DNA of 64,000 bases from Amia ocellicauda (taxonomy: Eukaryota; Chordata; Actinopteri; Amiiformes; Amiidae). The notes below the pieces were generated by a model, which had not been told where the DNA came from, ran no database searches, and saw only the letters and a list, made by a program, of their open reading frames with translations. The stretch spans positions 744,001 through 808,000 of the forward strand of contig NW_027102659.1 of assembly GCF_036373705.1 (NCBI RefSeq), read 5' to 3'. A program made the translations under genes and the position numbers. Positions 18,997-29,950 of this stretch are shown in pieces; positions within the stretch are counted from its first letter, which is position 1, and the number at the start of each line of letters is the position of its first letter.

Positions 18997-21900
18997 ATGA
19001 ATGTGGTTCGTAACCCTGAGGGTGGGGCGCTTAGAAGACTGTCGAAATGCTTGAAGAACGACATAATTAGGACCAAGCTCAGGCAATTAGTGGTGAGTTC
19101 CAGTGGGGACAATAAGCTCTGTTTTGCTTACAGTTTAATAAAACTACTCACCCCCGACATGCCTGAACCCCAAGCTCTGCAAGAAGCTTTAATGCTTCAT
19201 CAGAGGGCCGGCTTAAACTCTCAACAGATGGTTGCCTTTTCAGACATCACCAAGTTTGAGGAGTTGTTGTCTTTAAAAATTGTTGTGTGGTACCGTTGTG
19301 AGGTAAAGGAAGTATTTGTGAAATTTCAGACACATCCTGAAACCCATACACAGACACTGTTTCTCTTCCTAAGTGATAGTCATTGCTTTGGAATAAAGAG
19401 TTTGACGGCTTTTTTGGGTTGTTCGTATGTTTGTCATTGGTGTTATAAGGCCTTCAATGATAAGCTTAAGCACCGATGTGACGGTTACTGTAACGTCTGT
19501 TTCAATCCGCAATGTCGTAAGGGTTTGGCCCCTACCATCCGATGTAAAGATTGCTTAAGGATTTGTCTCTCAGCGTTCTGTTTTTCCGAGCATAAGGTAC
19601 AGAGGGCCGCTGCTGAGGGGCTTAAAAAACGGAGTTATTGTGATCAAACTAAATATTGCCCGCAGTGTTGCCTCCAGTACCGTTTTCATGAGGTTAAACC
19701 ACACAAATGTCTGGAGCCGAGATGCAGGATCTGTAATGCTGATTTAACCCCGGGGTCCGAACACCAGTGCTTTATTCAGCCGGTTAAAAAGGAGCCGCCG
19801 CACAACCGGTATGTCTTTTTTGCTTTTGAATGCCGGCAAGAAAACGGGGTCCACGTTGCTAATTATATACTCTGTATTGACATGTTGGATCGTGAGTGGT
19901 CAGCTAGCGGTGAGAGTTGTGTCAGGGATTTCTTTACGCGGTATCGCGGTCCAAAATACCTCAATTACACATTTATTGCCCACAATGCTAAGGGTTATGA
20001 TTCTTACATTTTGATGAAGTATCTGGTGGAAAATGGGGTGACCCCAAAAATAATAGCTCAGGGTAGCAAGATCATGTGTTTCACCGACGAAGCTTTCAAC
20101 TAACGTTACATAGACTCGTTAAATTTCATCCCCATGAAATTGAGCGCTTTGCCTAAGGCTCTGGGTTTTGAGGCTCAGAAGAAAGGTTGGTTCTGCCATT
20201 TTTTTAATACTATGGACACTCAAAATTATCGAGGGTCCTACCTGCCCGCCACTTATTATGGGGTTGATACTATGATGTCTCATGAGAGGGAGGAATTCTT
20301 TAAATGGTACAATACGGTTAAGGGAGGTGTTTTTGATGACCGAGAAGAGATGGCCGCTTATTGTAAAAATGATGTGGTGATCCTTAAAGAAGCCTTTGTG
20401 CGTTTCCGCGCCGAGGTTATCAACACATCGGGTCTCGACCCTTTGCAAAGTGTGACCATAGCGTCTCTCTGCATGAAAATGTATCGGTCCAATTTCTTGC
20501 AGAAAAACACTATAGCGGTCACCACTTCTGACAACTATCGTGCTAGACAAAGGAACTTTTCGACTGTCTCCATACAGTGGCTGGAATACCTGAGTGCCCG
20601 GGATAACATCTTCATCAGACATGCTTTAAATCAAGGGGAAGTCAAAATGGGGCCTTACTACTTAGACGGTTTTAGCGACGTGTCCGGGCGGCGTACCGCT
20701 TATGAGTTTGCAGGTTGTATTTACCATGGCTGTCCTCAGTGCTTCGACCCAAACACCTTTAACCCCGTAACACAAAAACTCTGCAGTGATATGTACTATG
20801 ATTTCCAGGAACGAATTGAAACTTTAAAAAACACCTATGGTTTGAACGTGCTGGTGATTTGGGAACACGAGTGGACGACCCTGAAGCAACAGGATGCGGG
20901 GGTACAACGGTTTATGGAAACCTTGGACTTTCCTGAACGTCTTGAGCCCCGGGATGCGTTATTTGGGGGTCGTACCAACGCCCTCTGTTTACATTATGAG
21001 GTAAAGGAGGGTGAGAGAGTAGATTACTATGATTTCACCAGTCTGTACCCTTATGTCAACAAGACCAAAATGTACCCGGTGGGGCGTCCAACCATTGTTT
21101 ATCGTGACTTTCTCGAAATCGGACATTACTTTGGTTTGATCAAAGTCACCATGTACCCTCCTCGCGAGCTGTTCTTACCCGTGTTGCCTTACAGGTGTTC
21201 GGGAAAATTGATGTTCCCTCTGTGTAGAACGTGTGTGGAAACTGAAAATCAAACTACCTCTTGTCTGCACAGTGATGAAGAGAGAGCGCTGACGGGTGTC
21301 TGGTGTAGCATTGAGCTTGACAAGGCGGTGGAGAAAGGTTACAGAGTCGGTAAGGTGTATGAGGTTTGGCATTTTTCTGAAAAATCTGATACTCTTTTTG
21401 CTGATTACATTATGACCCATCTGAAAGGGAAACAGGAGGCATCGGGCTATCCCTCATGGTGTGTTGACTCCGCGGCCAAAGAGCGATACGTTCAGCAATA
21501 TTTTGAAAAGGAAGGGATCCTTCTAGAGCCGGGGAACATAACTGTAAACCCCGCCAAGAGACAAATGTCCAAACTGATTTTAAACAGTCTGTGGGGTAAG
21601 TTTGGGGAAAGAAATTACCGTCTAAACACAACCTTGATTAAAACCCCTGAACAGTTTATAGAATTTATGTTTTCCAAACAACATGCAGTATCACACTTTC
21701 AATTCTTAAATGACCACGTGGCACAGGTCCAGTGGAGGGCCCCTAAAGATTTCCCCACCAAACAGGGGAACGTTAATGTTTTCATAGCGGTTTTTACCAC
21801 GGCTTACGCCCGGCTTGAACTGCACAACTTAATGGATCAGTTGCAGGAACGCACGCTCTATCATGATACTGACTCTGTAATCTTTGTCACCAGGCCAGGG

Positions 21901-22286
21901 GATTGGGTCCCTCCCCTCGGGGACTACCTTGGGGAGTTAACGAGCGAACTAGATCCTCAGGACCACATAGTGGAGTTTGTTTCAGGGGGTCCTAAGACTT
22001 ACGCATACAGAACGGCTGCGGGTAAGACCTGTATGAAAGTTAAGGGTTTCACTCTGAACCATTGTAACAACAAGCTCATTAACATCAAGTCTCTGACGAC
22101 CCTGGTAGAAAGTTTTGTAACGAGAAAGACGCGCCTCCTCGTGAGATTATTACAGCCGGAAATCAGATCTATCGCAATAAAAAGGGGTACACGTTGGAAA
22201 ATAGATCACTAAACAAACGGTTCAGAGTGGTGTATAATAAAAGAGTGTTGAAGACTGATTATACCACTCTGCCTTATGGATATTAG
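18997..22286 (+). pseudogene. polB: Protein-primed family B DNA polymerase, two lesions, copy 2
   Basis: This is the best preserved polymerase. In order: an N-terminal domain, a Cys-rich segment with many CxxC pairs (about 19423-19770, probably zinc binding), exonuclease motif I at 19822-19830 (Ala-Phe-Glu instead of Asp-x-Glu), motif II (HNAKGYD) near 19980-20000, motif III (YCKND) near 20360, polymerase motif A (DFTSLYP) at 21031-21051, motif B (K..LILNSLWG) near 21570-21597 and motif C (YHDTDS) at 21859-21876. Polymerases of this type copy linear genomes from a terminal protein. Lesions: TAA at 20101-20103, in frame between exonuclease motifs II and III and present in all copies, and loss of one base at about 22121 near the C-terminus, shared with copy 3. 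Confidence 0.93.
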
Positions 22287-22947
22287 CGGTGGTTTTGATA
22301 ACAGACTTCAACACCCTTTCTCCTGTATTATAGCCGGTCCCTCCAATTCGGGGAAGAGCTATCTTATAAAGAACATCATAGAAGATGTGGACGCAACCGT
22401 GTCCCAAGCTCTTGACAACATAGTGTGGTGTTACTCTTGCTGGCAACCTCTCTACGATGATTTGGCTTCGAAAAAAAATAATCTGAAATTTGTGCAAGGT
22501 CTCCCCGCCTCGTTGTGTGGCGATGACTTGTTCCCGCCCGGTCAAACTAACCTAGTGATCCTTGATGACCTGATGGAGCAGGCCGGTGACAACAGTGAAG
22601 TGGAAAAAGCTTTCACAAAGTACACTCATCATAGGAATTAAAGTATTATTTATTTAGTTCAAAATCTATTTTTTCAAGGTAAAAAAAGCCGCACTATTAA
22701 TTTATATGCCAATTATATAATTCTTTTTAAAAACCCCAGAGATAAACTACAGGTCACCGTCTTGGCTCGTCAAATGTACCCTAACCAGACCAAGTTCTTT
22801 TTGGAGGCATTTGAGGATGCCACCAAAAAACCCTACGGGTACTTGATTGCGAAATTAAATGCACAAACCCCAGAAGACTTTCGCCTAAGAACAGGTTTGT
22901 GCCCGCACGATTGGCCGGCAGTCTATGTGCTAAAGAAAAGGAAATAA
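22276..22947 (+). pseudogene. Packaging ATPase, nonsense-interrupted, copy 2
   Basis: The P-loop and Walker B are intact, but TAA at 22639-22641 stops the protein after 121 codons. The same stop is in copy 3. The remainder is in frame to 22947. Confidence 0.88.
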
Positions 22948-22953
22948 ATAAGA

Positions 22954-23289
22954 ATGTCTGTTCGGATTAAAAGAAATTTGCCGCTTTTGCAAATGTTATT
23001 TGAGAGGAGCCCGCGCCATAGGAAAGCTGTGCTGGCAGGGGCCCCCTCGGATTTGATCGAGACCCTGTGTGAAATAGCTTTTAACATCTTACGCAGTAAT
23101 ATACCCCTAACCCCTTCTCAACATTCTAAACTCAAAAAACAAAAAGCGGTTATCAAGATCATCGCTAATAAGAAGTATTCTATTAAAAGAAAAAGAAAGA
23201 AGATTAATCAAACCGGGGGTTTTATAGGACCGCTGTTGAGCATAGCCGTGCCTTTCCTAACCAGTCTTCTAGCTTCCAGAGTGGGTTAA
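22954..23289 (+). CDS. Small basic Polinton protein, copy 2
   Basis: 111 codons, open, with Arg and Ser replacing two Gly residues of copy 1. Same basic stretch and hydrophobic tail. Confidence 0.7.
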   Translation: MSVRIKRNLPLLQMLFERSPRHRKAVLAGAPSDLIETLCEIAFNILRSNIPLTPSQHSKLKKQKAVIKIIANKKYSIKRKRKKINQTGGFIGPLLSIAVPFLTSLLASRVG

Positions 23290-23291
23290 TA

Positions 23292-24036
23292 ATGGAATAT
23301 GCTCAGAGAATGTTTTTGATCCCTCAGGAGCAGCTTGAGAAACTGAGAAAAAATGTTGTCGGGCCAGAGCCCATTAGACAAACGGCCGAAAACAACCTGG
23401 ACTCTGAAATGAAAGCTATACAGGCCAGGGCCGATTTAAATCAGTATTCCAAAGCCCCAGTTGTATACCAACACGTTACAGCGCTACCTCCGTCTGGTTA
23501 GATAGGGTGAAAAAGATCAAAACATTTTAACTTTAACCATGGCCTCTCAAGAAAATGGTTCTGGGGCTGATGCGGGGGGAACGGTTGATAAAGATGTTGC
23601 GGTGACCGAACCTGTAGAGAGTTCAGAGGGAGATGTTGTAACGGATGTTTTGAGAAACATGCCGGCCAGAAGCAAAAGACATGCACAATATATCCTGCAC
23701 AAAATGGTTCAGAAACTGCGGGTAACGGCTTGGAATGAACAGGGTGAATTTGTTTTTAAAGGACAACTGATCAAAGGTTCACACATGTTTGATTTGTTGA
23801 AGAGTGTCACTAGCACTAATAAGGTACCCGATAGTCGCCGACCTGTAGGCTGGAATGCTTTCCTACAGGCGATGGCCTGTCTGAACATGCCCCAATCAAC
23901 AGTTCCTAACCAGGAAACACGACAAAAAATCCGTCTGTGTAAAGAGGTGGAGCCTGATCTGACTCCGATATCTCATTACTCTGACCGTGCTGAGCGACCA
24001 TCCTCAGGATCTATCCATCGTTGGGAAGCTTATTAA
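23292..24036 (+). pseudogene. Conserved Polinton protein (247-aa family), frameshifted, copy 2
   Basis: One extra base in a C run near 23458 shifts the frame after about 55 codons, and a TAG at about 23502 lies in the original frame (Gln elsewhere). From the internal ATG at 23539 the original frame is open to the stop, giving a possible 165-aa C-terminal product. Confidence 0.75.
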
Positions 24037-24215
24037 TCTCATGTTTTTATTTGTCTCCCCTGTAAATAATGACCCGACAAACAATTTTTTATTTTTATTT
24101 TTTATTTTTCAAATGTTGTACATTTATTTATACCATAACCCCTGCTTTGTATAAGAATTGTGTTGAATAAAAACAAAACTAATGATTCAAAGGCTGTTTT
24201 CATTATTTTTTCACC

Positions 24216-24788
24216 TTAACACGCATGACATCTTTTAAAATCCTCACAAGAACACCCCATCTGTATACACGGCTGGCTAGGGTCGTAAGTCATTGTGTTA
24301 TAAGGGGGGGTCCACAGTGTCCTGACAAACTCTGCCACTTTTTTATCATTTTGGCCTTAATCCTCACTGTACAAGGCCATAATATCGGGGTATGACCTTC
24401 CTTTAGATCTATGATATAAGAAAAACACACAGTGTTGACCACAAGTGAAGGTCTGAAGACTTTGTACTTGACGACCGCTGTAAATGGTTTCTTGACAGTT
24501 GTTGAGCAGAAAGTTATTGATCTTCCGAGGGAAAGGTCTGAAATCCGAGGGGTTTGCATAGGAATCAAAAAATTCACCACGGTGGTCCTCCCTTAGATAA
24601 ATAGCCAGCCAATGTTCTCCGGGCATATTTTTAGGGTGTGTGTTGATTATGTACATTGCAGGTAAATTCTTGATCTTAAATTTAGGCAGCTGATCGCAGG
24701 TGTAGACTCCTTGAAACAGTTTCCGTGAGCTGGCCAGGGCATTCATGATGTGGTTGAGCTCTCTGGTGTTCATTTTAATAATAATCAT
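24216..24788 (-). pseudogene. Adenain-like protease, nonsense-interrupted, copy 2
   Basis: TAA at 24357-24359 (on the - strand) ends the protein after 143 codons, past the catalytic His, Asp, Gln and Cys but about 47 codons early. It is private to this copy. Confidence 0.85.
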
Positions 24789-26082
24789 ACATAACGTTTC
24801 TCCTCTGATTCACCTCAATAATGTTGTCAAACACTGCATACACGACCATATTTACAGTGCGTGGTAGAGGCTGCTTGAAACGCATCTCCAAACGCATATT
24901 GCCCGTCTTCATCAGTGAAAAATGTTGTCCACACTCTTCGTCAGGGGTCAGGTTGAAACCGTACAGGGTGTAACCGCTGCAGTATTCCCGGCGATCGATC
25001 AGCAGAGTTTGATCCTTGAGATGGCGACCCGTAGCCAGTACTAGACTGTCATATTCACGAACCGCATTGCCGTTTTCAAAGTCAGGTTGAAAAGGTCTGG
25101 ATGGAACCTGCACACCATCGACGTACAACGCTATAAATTCCGCGTTATAATGTTTAAAGTTAAAGGGGTTCTTGTTGTAAACCCCGGTAAATGCATCATT
25201 ATCTTCGAGACCTATAATAACCTGTTTTGGGAGCTGTCCTAGAAACAGATTTTCCTGGTTCATCACCCGTGTCCCTGCGGGGATACTGTGGACTTTCATA
25301 TAGACTCTTTCGATCGGGTACTTGGCGTTTGCCGTCATTAACGCCTGCGCGTGTCCTAGTTTAACCGCCGGGGAGACGGACACTTTTTTCACAAACAGCG
25401 AGGCCGATAATATGGTCAGTTTATATTTTTCAGTATCAGGGGTCATCAGACAAAAATCACTTTTACTACGGATCATTTTAATTTTAATGTCTACCCCGTT
25501 GAGCATGAGTTTTTCTTGGAAAAATATGTCTGCATGGATATGCCCCATTAGCTCAAAGGTCCTCCCTTCTGTTGAAGAGGCCGTTCTTTTTTGCAAACCC
25601 TTATTGAGTCCCTCTGGATCCTTGTCGTCCATAGCTTCCGGGATGTCTTTGAAGAAAAGGCCGGGGCTGAACTGTTTGCTTAGGGTCTCCTCACTATAAT
25701 TAAGTATACACTCCATCATGGCTCTATAGGGGTAAGTATTGCTGCTTTGACTAATGAGCCGATCTCCCAGGGTCACATCCACCTGTGAAAACATGGTGGC
25801 CACCGGGTAATTGATGACCCCAGCGTTGGTCGTCTTCTCGATTGCATCGCCATCCTCATCAGTCACTTTACAGTTCATTAAAATAAATGTGTTATTCAAA
25901 TCAATATAATCCTCGCCATTGCCAGCTATAAAAAACTCCAGAGGGGCCGTGTCTGAAATTGCAGAAAGAGGGGGAATCTCTACATATATGCTCTTATCTA
26001 TACTCGTTTGAGTGTGTGGAACTGTAAACAGATCCAGTTCTGATTTGACGCATTCTTCCGATAGACTGTGGACAAAAGACAT
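24775..26082 (-). CDS. Major capsid protein (double jelly-roll hexon type), copy 2
   Basis: A 435-aa uninterrupted protein, with the hallmarks of Polinton/adintovirus hexon-like capsid proteins: the N-terminal ELDLF-VP-TQTSI segment (about residues 15-28), PLEFFIAG and DYIDLNNT (about 46-64), and a C-terminal arm with MRFKQPLPRTVNMVVYAVF near residue 400. These proteins form the pseudo-hexagonal capsomers of an icosahedral virion. Its stop overlaps the protease start by 14 bases, and the basic virion gene ends 3 bases before its ATG, so the structural genes are packed head to tail on the - strand. Confidence 0.92.
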   Translation of the reverse strand: MSFVHSLSEECVKSELDLFTVPHTQTSIDKSIYVEIPPLSAISDTAPLEFFIAGNGEDYIDLNNTFILMNCKVTDEDGDAIEKTTNAGVINYPVATMFSQVDVTLGDRLISQSSNTYPYRAMMECILNYSEETLSKQFSPGLFFKDIPEAMDDKDPEGLNKGLQKRTASSTEGRTFELMGHIHADIFFQEKLMLNGVDIKIKMIRSKSDFCLMTPDTEKYKLTILSASLFVKKVSVSPAVKLGHAQALMTANAKYPIERVYMKVHSIPAGTRVMNQENLFLGQLPKQVIIGLEDNDAFTGVYNKNPFNFKHYNAEFIALYVDGVQVPSRPFQPDFENGNAVREYDSLVLATGRHLKDQTLLIDRREYCSGYTLYGFNLTPDEECGQHFSLMKTGNMRLEMRFKQPLPRTVNMVVYAVFDNIIEVNQRRNVMYDYY

Positions 26083-26084
26083 GT

Positions 26085-26574
26085 TTAAAAGATGTATCCT
26101 GAGGCTCTATTTTTCTTTCTTTGAGACTTTCTTTTTGCAGGTTTTTTCTTGTGCTGCTTCCTTCTCCGAGTGTTTCCACGATATGTTGGAGAATGAGAGA
26201 TTCTTCGTTTTTTGTTAGCCATGGATCTTTGTCGCCCCCTGGTGGACACATGCTGTTTCTTCTTTTACCCCCCCTCCTCGCCATTACCATGAGACCCGAA
26301 CCCTCCTGATGCTCATGGCTAGCTGCCCGGTTCATAACATTGGTGAACACGTCACTAACAATATTTTTAGCCAATGATTTCAAGTGGGGTCTGGCTATAG
26401 CAAAGCCTCTCTTAAGCAGGGGTATGGCCATTCTAAAGAGACCACGAAAGAGTCCTCCTAGACCGGCGCCATACATTGTGGGGGCTCCTACAATACCGGG
26501 CAAGCCGTTCCATCTTGCATCTTGTAATAATCCACATAGGCGCTAGGATCTACATAACCCCTCGAGGTAGCCAT
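26085..26574 (-). pseudogene. Basic virion-type protein, frameshifted, copy 2
   Basis: It lacks one base near 26510 (as copies 1 and 3) and has two extra bases in a C run near 26236 (as copy 3), so an open 169-codon frame begins downstream at a Met-Pro-Gly and ends in an unrelated tail overlapping the capsid gene. Confidence 0.7.
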
Positions 26575-26575
26575 T

Positions 26576-27422
26576 TTAATAATGTACAAACTGTTTCAGG
26601 GGTCGAAAATGTAGTTTGACATTAACTTTACCGAAGCGGAAGGGTACGTTGATATTCTGATCCGATTTTACTTCGATCGTGATGTTGTCAAAGTGGGTCT
26701 TTGAGACTGGTACGTAGTGTGGTTTGTCATAAGTAATTGTGACCATGTCATTGCTTTTACCTTTAATAAGTACATTTCTCAAAAGGGGGACATAACTATC
26801 CCAGACCCTCTGGTGGGTTATGATATCCGTATACACATAAAGAGTGTAAAAGCCGCCCCACCACTTCTGAGAACCTGCTCTCTGTGTTAGAATAGAACCC
26901 AAATATACGCCCCAGTTGGCCGCTGGTTTGAATGCTAATACCTGGTTTTGACACCTTGTACACTCTGTTTTTAATAGGGTTGTAATATAGCTTGATGTTG
27001 GGGGTGCCTTCTGAGAACTGTTTATGCATCTCATCTAATATTTTATCCACATTGTCATAATAACCTCCTTGTATCGTGAATGTCCATTGACTCTTTTTAA
27101 CATCATCAAAAATGGCGAAGGTGGCATCCTTATCTTGTAAAACAGCCCAAGTGTAAGGATACTGTATTTCCGCCAACCCCACTTCCCACGACCCCCTTAG
27201 ATCTATAGATTTTCCAAATTGTACCGTGTAACTGGATATTTCATTTTTAGGATATATATCGAGAGAGGCATTACTGGGTAGAGTCACGTAGAAGCCTCCT
27301 GATTCCATCTTGAGAATCGAAAGTAATGCCCCCAACACACCCGCGGGCATGTTGTTATAAGGATTGAATATCGCAAACCTGTTGTTCCGGGACCCAACTA
27401 TTGAACTTTTCAGGCCATCCAA
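26576..27422 (-). pseudogene. Penton-like minor capsid protein, frame break, copy 2
   Basis: The N-terminal 190 codons have the single jelly-roll signature of Polinton minor capsid proteins (YVTLPSNAS, then GSWEVGLAEIQYPYTW, at about residues 44-52 and 76-91). The conserved C-terminal part (GGFYTLYVYTDI, then DSYVPLLR) is in another frame. The switch lies between about 26850 and 26890 and is found in all four copies. The span of 847 bases is not a multiple of three. Confidence 0.88.
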
Positions 27423-28446
27423 GCCATTTCATCAACACATATTTTTTCCGGTTCTGGGTTTTTTCAGCTAATATCTTTTCAACTCTGTATACACTGTCTT
27501 TACCCACAATAATATTTTGTAACTCGGCTTCATAAAACGTTCCTTCTATATCCTCCCTGTCATAGTCTTTTAACCGGTACACGGGGGGGTCTCTAGCCAA
27601 CTGTTCGGTAACTGTAAAATATTCGTCAGAAAATGTTTGTTCATAACCTTTGGCAAAAGTACTCCTTAGCTTTGAAACGCGAACCACATCACCGATGTTG
27701 AACTAATAAGTAGTTTTTCCCTTCTTAATAAATGGTCGGTATAATTTTTTATAGACCTTAAAAGAATTACTTTGATCAACATCTAAAGGCTTCATTTTAA
27801 TACTGGTGTGATACCCTTGGTTGTAAGCATCGATAAAATCCTGAACTTTATCAAAATACTTGAACGTGTGGACCGCTGTAAAATATCTCCACATTTTGGT
27901 CTTTATGGTGCGGTTAAACCTCTCCACTACCGATGCCCTAAGCTCATTACCGGTGGTGAAATGATGTATTTTGTGTCTCTTCAGTAGATTCTGAAATTCT
28001 CTGTTGAGAAACTCTTTTCCTTTATCAGTCTGCAGTTTTTTAGGACATCGACCCTGGGACAATATATCCTCAAAGGCCCTTGTCACCGCCCGACCTGTTT
28101 TATTATGTAGAATGCGAGCCCAGGCATATTTTGATAACACATCGATACACATCAACATCAATTTGTGACCATTGTTATGTTTTGATAAATTTGACATATC
28201 GACTAGATCCATTTGCCATTGTGAATCTATGTCAGTTGCATATACGCGGTTTCTTTAAAAGTTAATCCTGAGAGGTTTATGTAAGGTATAGGCGTCTTGT
28301 TCCCGTAACCATTCTGAAACAACCACATCATTAACCTTCACTCCGGCCTCAGCGAGTCCTCTTTGAAAACCCTTCTTACCCGCCAAACCCCCAATCTTGG
28401 CTGGGTTGTAGTATAGTTCCTGCATTTGGGGAGCTTGCCGAGTCAT
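27355..28446 (-). pseudogene. Chromodomain integrase, two nonsense codons, copy 2
   Basis: TAG at 27703-27705 (shared with copy 3) separates the chromodomain from the catalytic core, and a private stop at 28255-28257 cuts the N-terminal domain from the core. Catalytic acidic residues are all still encoded. Confidence 0.9.
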
Positions 28447-28501
28447 TCTGTCAAATAACCACACAGACCCACACTATGCGCAAAGTTTTTATACAAGGTT
28501 T

Positions 28502-28507
28502 TTTATT
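28502..28507 (-). terminator. Poly(A) signal between integrase and Bcl-2-like genes, copy 2
   Basis: AATAAA on the - strand, about 110 bases beyond the Bcl-2-like ORF and before the integrase start. Same site at 46664-46669 and 63601-63606; deleted in copy 1. It would separate the right-end genes from the integrase/capsid genes. Confidence 0.5.
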
Positions 28508-28618
28508 CAACTTCAGGAGAGCAGATACCCCTTTTTAGACATTTGAGAAAAGTATAACATACACAACAATTTTTTCTACGGTCCAGACAAAAAGAAATCA
28601 GATGATTGGTTACTTGAT

Positions 28619-29011
28619 CTATATCAACAAATATACCTGTTTCTTTATCTTGTAGGCACACACCTCAGTTACATATGTAAATAAAACAACAATATGACCT
28701 ATTTTAAAAGTAAACAGAGGTGTATTAAACATGCTCAGTAAAAGGTCATACAGATGTTGATGAAATGGCCTAACATCATTCTTGGCCCCCTTGAGCCCTT
28801 CATCCCAGTGTTCGTACCCCCCGGTCTTTGTTACAGCAGCCATTCACTTTTCCAGGTTTGAAAGTTGATCCTCATCGATGGTTAAATCTGTAGAGAAAAG
28901 GCTCGCGTTGGCTACTTTTCTGTCAAGCACATGGTGTAATAGCGCTCTCAGGTTAGCTGCAGAGTGTTGATGACAGAACCAGTTGCAGAAGCAGTCCAGA
29001 ACATTCCCCAT
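28619..29011 (-). pseudogene. Bcl-2-like small protein, nonsense-interrupted, copy 2
   Basis: Same TGA as copy 1 (28844-28846), after about 55 codons. Otherwise as the open form at 46781-47173. Confidence 0.5.
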
Positions 29012-29023
29012 GTTCAAAGTCCC

Positions 29024-29872
29024 TTAGTTCAGGTCAGAGTCTGAATCAGTGGCGTAGATGTCGAATTCTTCGTCGCTACCCCCAGCTTTAACTTCTTTAC
29101 GGAAGAAATAAGCTTTTAGCTTGCCAGCGGTTTTTCTACTCGGCTCATCCAGGTCATTGAGCAGCTGCCCAAGTTTCTCTATTATAAACGGCTCCTTTTT
29201 CAGCTCCAGCAAAATCTCATCTATGATTTTCTGGACTTGTCCCACAGTGACATGTATGTGGGAGTAAGAGAGCGCCTTGATTAGTGCCGGTTTCAGCCAC
29301 GGTTTGTTCAGTCTTCTGTAAAACACGTTGAAATAGAACAGGAAATAGTAACGGTCTGGTTCAAACAAACAACTGTGTCTCAACTGACTGGGGTGATTCA
29401 CTTCACACCCCCGACAGACTTCTTTCAGAGCTCGGTCGATGAGAGCACTCAGAATATACACCAGGGTGCTTTTAACCACTCTGCTTACTTGGTCACATAC
29501 CCCGGGCATAAATCCTGCGTCTTCATCACGCCCCCGGGACAGTCCGATGCTCATTGGGTCGCCTGGTGGTTTGTGGGGTGTTTCTCCATCCATTGGACTG
29601 ACCCCCTCCTGAGACGCACAGACGGTAGACAGTTCGGCAAAATCGAGGCCCTCCATGAGCTCCAGAGGCTGGGGATCCCCGAGACTCATTTGGACATCCA
29701 TCGCACCGCATGTTGTTTCGTCCTGAGGGACCGGGGTCTGAGGTCTTGGAGAGTAACCACAGTCAAAGGGTTCCAGAGTGTATACAAAATCTGGGGAATA
29801 GAACCAGGGGTGATCCCGGGTTTGAAGAGGCCTGTAGAGCCTGTCGACGTCCGCAGCTTTCGGGTAAGACAT
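29024..29872 (-). CDS. Cys/His-motif protein of unknown function, copy 2
   Basis: A 282-aa open frame from the ATG (MSYPKAAD) at 29872. The first 110 residues are Pro-rich and probably disordered. A globular half follows, with a compact Cys/His cluster C-x2-C-x3-H-x5-H-x-C (about residues 137-152) that could bind zinc, then aromatic and helical segments (PDRYYFLFYFNVFYRR) and an acidic C-terminus ending in Ser-Asp repeats. It ends 12 bases before the Bcl-2-like start, so the two may be co-transcribed. Small-DNA-tumour-virus-like regulatory proteins often combine such a motif with an acidic tail, but I cannot assign it to a family. Confidence 0.7.
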   Translation of the reverse strand: MSYPKAADVDRLYRPLQTRDHPWFYSPDFVYTLEPFDCGYSPRPQTPVPQDETTCGAMDVQMSLGDPQPLELMEGLDFAELSTVCASQEGVSPMDGETPHKPPGDPMSIGLSRGRDEDAGFMPGVCDQVSRVVKSTLVYILSALIDRALKEVCRGCEVNHPSQLRHSCLFEPDRYYFLFYFNVFYRRLNKPWLKPALIKALSYSHIHVTVGQVQKIIDEILLELKKEPFIIEKLGQLLNDLDEPSRKTAGKLKAYFFRKEVKAGGSDEEFDIYATDSDSDLN

Positions 29873-29950
29873 TCTCTTTAATTTTAAACCATGAATGAAT
29901 TGTTGCACCTTTTATCCTATCTCTTCACTACGTCACGACACACCGCCCTC

